NCBI GenBank assembly: GCA_037039925.1
Contig: JAXRKP010000007.1
Span: forward strand, 347,501-411,500
DNA from: Doris montereyensis
Lineage: Eukaryota; Mollusca; Gastropoda; Nudibranchia; Dorididae
DNA: 64,000 nt
Reading direction: 5' to 3'
Below are positions 62,301 to 64,000 of the stretch, piece by piece. Below the pieces are notes generated by a model. It had not been told where the DNA came from, did not search any database, and saw nothing but the letters and a program-made list of their open reading frames with translations. The position numbers and the translations under genes were made by a program. Numbering within the stretch: the stretch's first letter is position 1; each line of letters starts with the position of its first letter.

Positions 62301-63290
62301 ATAGTGTGCATAGTACGAAGAAAGGATAATACAAGAGGTGTATCAAGGATACAACAAAACTACAGCATTTTGATTCGATTCACATTGTAATCAAAGATAA
62401 TTACAGTTGTCAAAATATATGACTGTCTTCCTGTCACCGTAATGATAGTACAGTAGTCTCTGCCAAATTGCACGCCGAAAATGCATGAATCGTCATAGCG
62501 CCTGTTCTTTTCATGTAACCAAATTTTACAACGCTAATTACCCCCCTTCAAAATGCAACAACGGTTGGCTTGACTTTGCCAAAATGCATCAAGTTTTTGT
62601 AAGTCTCCAATTTGTTGCATTTAAAGAGTGAATTCCTGTGAAAACTAAACTTGATAACCTCTTCTTGCCTCCTCCCAGTGACTCACTCATGTGTGTATAT
62701 TGTCACTCACGTGTGTATGTGAGTGGTATCTAGATCTATGTCAATCATGTGTACACAGTCATACACATGACCATTTGCAACTAGTCTTGGCTGTCTCAAC
62801 TCTGGTCACCCTTGGTCACCCTTGCCCACCTTCTCTCCCCACTGACTCGATAGATCTGCCAGGCAGACAGTCCGATCGTCTCCTCCTCTCTCTTTGATCA
62901 GGGTGAGAAAATCTGAGAGAGAGGAGAGAGGTCTTGTGTCACTTTTACCCCACGTAGATCATACTCTGTATGACACGATGCTATTAAATAAAAAACAACT
63001 TTGTTGCTAAGTGTAATGGCATTGTAGCCCTTGACTCCGTCAAAATGCACCTTCGCCAAAATGCAAATATTTTTTGGTCACCCATGGACCGTGCATTTTG
63101 GCGGAGACTATTGTATCATAATCACTGACAAAACGAGTCAAAGCTCACCACAAATCTCGTTGACCTGGACAAGGCTGTCGATGAACTCTTTGACCAGGTC
63201 AACGTACTGCATAATGAGTGGCGTCAGGGGTACCATCCAGGCTTCCTTGCAGTGTTGTCCAGGAGTCAAGTTGCCAATACTCTGAATCAC
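54914..63290 (-). CDS. Ras GTPase-activating protein, RASA4/RASAL1 type, C-terminal half
   Basis: Gene-level entry, exons in transcript order: 63290-63149, 59855-59686, 58974-58839, 56980-56846, 55923-55803, 55210-54914. The product begins near the end of the GAP region (VIQSIGNL, KEAWMVPLTP), then a PH domain (ILIQGYLQK to NELTAWISAIHK), a Btk-type zinc motif and the block VLGDWQDPLDPD. GDW-DPLDPD followed by AQ-x-x-Y-x-QL is a hallmark I know from RASA4 and RASAL1. In the family these C2-C2-GAP-PH-Btk proteins are recruited to membranes by calcium and switch off Ras/Rap. The zinc motif H-x10-CC-x9-C is complete across two exons. C2 and catalytic GAP exons are outside the window. Splice phases agree throughout once four single missing bases are restored (about 58915, 58848, 56884, 55015). 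Confidence 0.88.
55803..55923 (-). CDS. Ras-GAP exon E, end of zinc motif and GDW block
   Basis: Acceptor ccacccacag, donor cag|gtaaaa, 121 bp, phase 1 to 2, frame intact. It encodes APGCSPTYHGVVLGDWQDPL and DPDLDAQIIYSQLAHTKDKI. The Cys of APGC is the fourth zinc ligand. Confidence 0.92.
55960..56395. repeat. 58-bp minisatellite, about 7 copies
   Basis: Unit 'atctaacaaaacacaagcaa' plus 'atttgcatgtgagcaatcta' and 'tgaaaatatcaaaaaata'. In the intron between exons D and E. Confidence 0.95.
56846..56980 (-). CDS. Ras-GAP exon D, PH C-terminal helix and zinc motif, one frame break
   Basis: Acceptor ccttcatcag, donor atgg|gtaagg. It encodes DVNELTAWISAIHKTCKYNA (the PH C-terminal helix with its invariant Trp) and CRIETFHPGVFK. 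One base out of register it continues GDKWNCCRKDLDM. His of FHPG and both Cys of NCC are zinc ligands. A missing G near 56882-56886 explains the break. Confidence 0.85.
57030..57150 (-). repeat. two diverged monomers of the 53-bp satellite
   Basis: 'gtatacaaaagtgcaacggt' plus 'ttggctttggt' and 'tataaactgtgtacaaaaag' are the reverse complement of the monomer at 61500-62275. Confidence 0.7.
57420..57570 (-). mobile_element. SINE family B fragment with poly-G run
   Basis: 'gatgggaccagttatcgatc', 'cacctacctgaca' and 'ctctggactaccgagtccc' match the inverted head of family B. A run of about 19 G at 57471-57489 replaces part of it. Confidence 0.65.
57610..58805. mobile_element. 1.2-kb non-autonomous TIR element with 6-bp target duplication
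   Basis: Perfect 11-bp inverted ends, CAGACCTGCCA at 57610-57620 and TGGCAGGTCTG at 58795-58805. GTACAG flanks both sides (57604-57609 and 58806-58811). Subterminal repeats lie near both ends: three aaatcagga-like copies at the left and three aaatcggga copies at the right. It contains a poly-C run, TCTAGATCTAG clusters and a (CA)n stretch, but no transposase. Superfamily not assigned; the TIR looks hAT-like but hAT elements duplicate 8 bp. Confidence 0.75.
58839..58974 (-). CDS. Ras-GAP exon C, middle of PH domain, two frame breaks
   Basis: Acceptor ctaaccag-like (attaaccag), donor aag|gtaaga. The first frame reads DEIMVMVDNICAVEKLDSE, matching 'I-AVEK-DE' of RASA PH domains. The next frame reads LGKSNMGQLIHKSSDESNAI and the last ends LFQAK. 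Length is 136 bp, whereas 138 would join both neighbours in phase 0. Missing bases are near 58911-58920 and 58847-58850. Confidence 0.8.
59062..59150 (-). mobile_element. SINE family A 3' fragment
   Basis: 'gtaaagttccagcaagggca' and 'gcgtgaagcaaaacaggtga' match the inverted end of family A. Confidence 0.65.
59298..59405. repeat. (TAA)n microsatellite
   Basis: TAA run with a few aaaa interruptions. Confidence 0.97.
59541..59639. repeat. inverted repeat, 25-bp perfect arms
   Basis: Left arm 59541-59565 begins caaattttgacctagattgg and right arm 59615-59639 ends ccaatctaggtcaaaatttg. The arms are exact complements over 25 bp around a 49-bp spacer, 46 bp from the splice donor of exon B. Possibly a very short TIR element, or a hairpin in the pre-mRNA. 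Confidence 0.9.
59686..59855 (-). CDS. Ras-GAP exon B, start of PH domain
   Basis: Acceptor acattttag, donor gag|gtaagt, 170 bp, phase 1 to 0. It encodes ASQKFLVRQESNETILIQGY, LQKCHYHCKRLF, VLKKCYFYLTRVMLCYRKSP. GYL-K and FYL-x-x-x-x-L-x-Y are the first PH strands. Confidence 0.9.
59985..60300 (-). mobile_element. family C element, inverted
   Basis: 'gtaggaaaggtacttcactc', 'aaagcgcctaacaagttgct' and 'tgaatgaaatggcctgctag' are the reverse complement of family C blocks. Confidence 0.7.
60425..60660. repeat. about 64-bp tandem repeat, 3.5 copies
   Basis: Unit 'ctgccttgcaggtcggtctt' plus 'gactgaccaaatgctaaggg' and 'agttaaccctgacagaaaa'. Confidence 0.92.
60785..61065 (+). mobile_element. non-LTR retrotransposon 5' fragment, endonuclease start
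   Basis: Encodes MIFGTWNVRAIYGKELELVE, EEMEKFKVDILPITE and, past an A run that breaks the frame, VDIKDRARAGVGLLVHKKHE. GTWNVR and the D-I-L-x-I-T-E block are the opening motifs of LINE apurinic-type endonucleases. Truncated and broken. Confidence 0.8.
61500..62275. repeat. 53-bp minisatellite, about 14 copies
   Basis: Unit 'aaagtttatttttctaccaa' plus 'agccaaaccattgcactttt' and 'acacacagtttat'. In the intron between exons A and B. Confidence 0.97.
62451..63113 (-). mobile_element. non-autonomous TIR element, family T1, copy 2
   Basis: TA|CAGTAGTCTCTGCC at the left and GGCGGAGACTATTG|TA at the right. It is the inverted counterpart of 7313-8063 (shared 'cccatggaccgtgcattttg' end and the inner 'caccttcgccaaaatgca'). 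It ends 36 bp from the edge of exon A. No transposase. Confidence 0.85.
63149..63290 (-). CDS. Ras-GAP exon A, end of GAP region
   Basis: Acceptor ccgtccccag, donor tgtg|gtgagc, 142 bp, phase 0 to 1. It encodes VIQSIGNLTPGQHCKEAWMV, PLTPLIMQYVDLVKEFIDSL and VQVNEIC, matching the 'QS-GNL ... KE-WM-PL' segment that closes the GAP domain of RASA-type proteins. Confidence 0.9.
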
Positions 63291-63555
63291 CTGGGGACGG
63301 CAACAGAGGTAATAAATACTCTACACAACATATGCTTTAAAAAAAAAGAGTTCAAAACCCTCGGCCACTACATGGTTTTCCACCCTTCATTCACCCTATC
63401 AATAAAGACTCCAGTCAACAAGCTTTCAGGAGGTGTAAATCTCTATATCTAAAAAATACGGCGACGCTAAGATATCACGTAACAAGCTTGGTTGAAGTAG
63501 GACATATGTTGTATGTTGGCAGCGCACTGGGACTCTTGTAATCAGGACAAAGCAT

Positions 63556-63833
63556 AGTAAAGCAAAGTAAAGTTCCTTAAAGGCCCGTGACAGCCACAGG
63601 TTATCCCCCATTTCAATAGTGTGAAGTGGAACAGGTGATAATAATCACCCCCTGGCTAAGAAGTTAGTCTGATGCAGAATTTTACTACCAAGATACTGCT
63701 TCTACCCATTTGCACCGGGTAGAATGGGGTAAATGTGTGTTAGGTGTCTTTCCCAAGGTATACAATGTCGGATTTTGGCTTTGCTAGGATCCTCAGCCCG
63801 GCAGACTAACCACTCGGCCACCGATGCCACTAA
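63556..63833 (-). mobile_element. SINE family A, full length with target-site duplication
   Basis: Inverted copy: 'gtaaagcaaagtaaagttcc' tail complement at the left and 'taaccactcggccaccgatg' head complement at the right. The 12-bp AGGACAAAGCAT flanks it at 63544-63555 and 63834-63845. Confidence 0.87.
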
Positions 63834-63845
63834 AGGACAAAGCAT

Positions 63846-64000
63846 GCAAGGGTTAATTGTGTTACTATGAATTCAAGAGAATTATGGTGCCAAATCTATG
63901 CACAGTTCCTCTTAATATCACCTACTGAGGCCTCCTTGCTTCCTGACCTAGCAGATGACAGTGTAATATAATACAACTCGAGTTCTCAAGTCTGGCGGGG
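63846..64000. other. right edge, intron of the Ras-GAP gene
   Basis: No further GAP exon recognised before the window ends. Confidence 0.4.

Overview
This window is animal nuclear DNA. Coding sequence is split into short exons of about 80 to 300 bp with GT-AG boundaries and long introns, and the rest is packed with tRNA-derived SINEs, non-LTR retrotransposon pieces, terminal-inverted-repeat (TIR) elements, minisatellites and microsatellites. I see no bacterial operon, no CRISPR array and no true tRNA or rRNA gene. The style of the repeats, including frequent TCTAGATCTAG strings, suggests a mollusc and perhaps a gastropod. That is an impression, not a proof.

Two protein-coding genes can be supported, and they converge tail to tail. 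On the + strand, exons from about 3.1 kb (possibly 0.64 kb) to 19,820 encode a metal-dependent Ser/Thr phosphatase of the PPP family. Its catalytic core is complete over seven exons (8,499-19,820). All core splice phases agree once one surplus base near 12,120 is allowed for. On the - strand, six exons from 63,290 down to 54,914 encode the C-terminal half of a RASA4/RASAL1-type Ras GTPase-activating protein: the end of the GAP region, the PH domain, the Btk-type zinc motif and a Ser/Arg-rich tail. Its C2 and core GAP exons lie beyond the right edge. That reading frame needs four single missing bases restored.

Layout: 0-3 kb holds a SINE with a perfect target-site duplication and possible 5' exons. 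3-20 kb is the phosphatase gene, with introns carrying a TTAC/TTGC array, a TIR element, several SINEs, an 800-bp purine tract and a pogo/Tigger-like element nested in a SINE. 20-36.6 kb is intergenic and dominated by minisatellites with periods of 33, 41, 48, 27 and 21 bp. 36.7-54.9 kb is intergenic, with a second Tigger-like element, dispersed repeats, a 45-bp array, CA-rich repeats and a 540-bp GA tract. 54.9-64 kb is the Ras-GAP gene, with introns holding 58-bp, 64-bp and 53-bp arrays, a 1.2-kb TIR element with a 6-bp target duplication, a 25-bp-arm inverted repeat and a second copy of the TIR element seen in the phosphatase gene.

The two genes have no evident functional link beyond both being signalling proteins. 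I found no convincing new multi-gene system. The most notable points are the unusual PPP subtype, the coding indels that need checking against reads, the TIR elements sitting next to exons, and several minisatellites whose seed can be seen in a neighbouring transposon.
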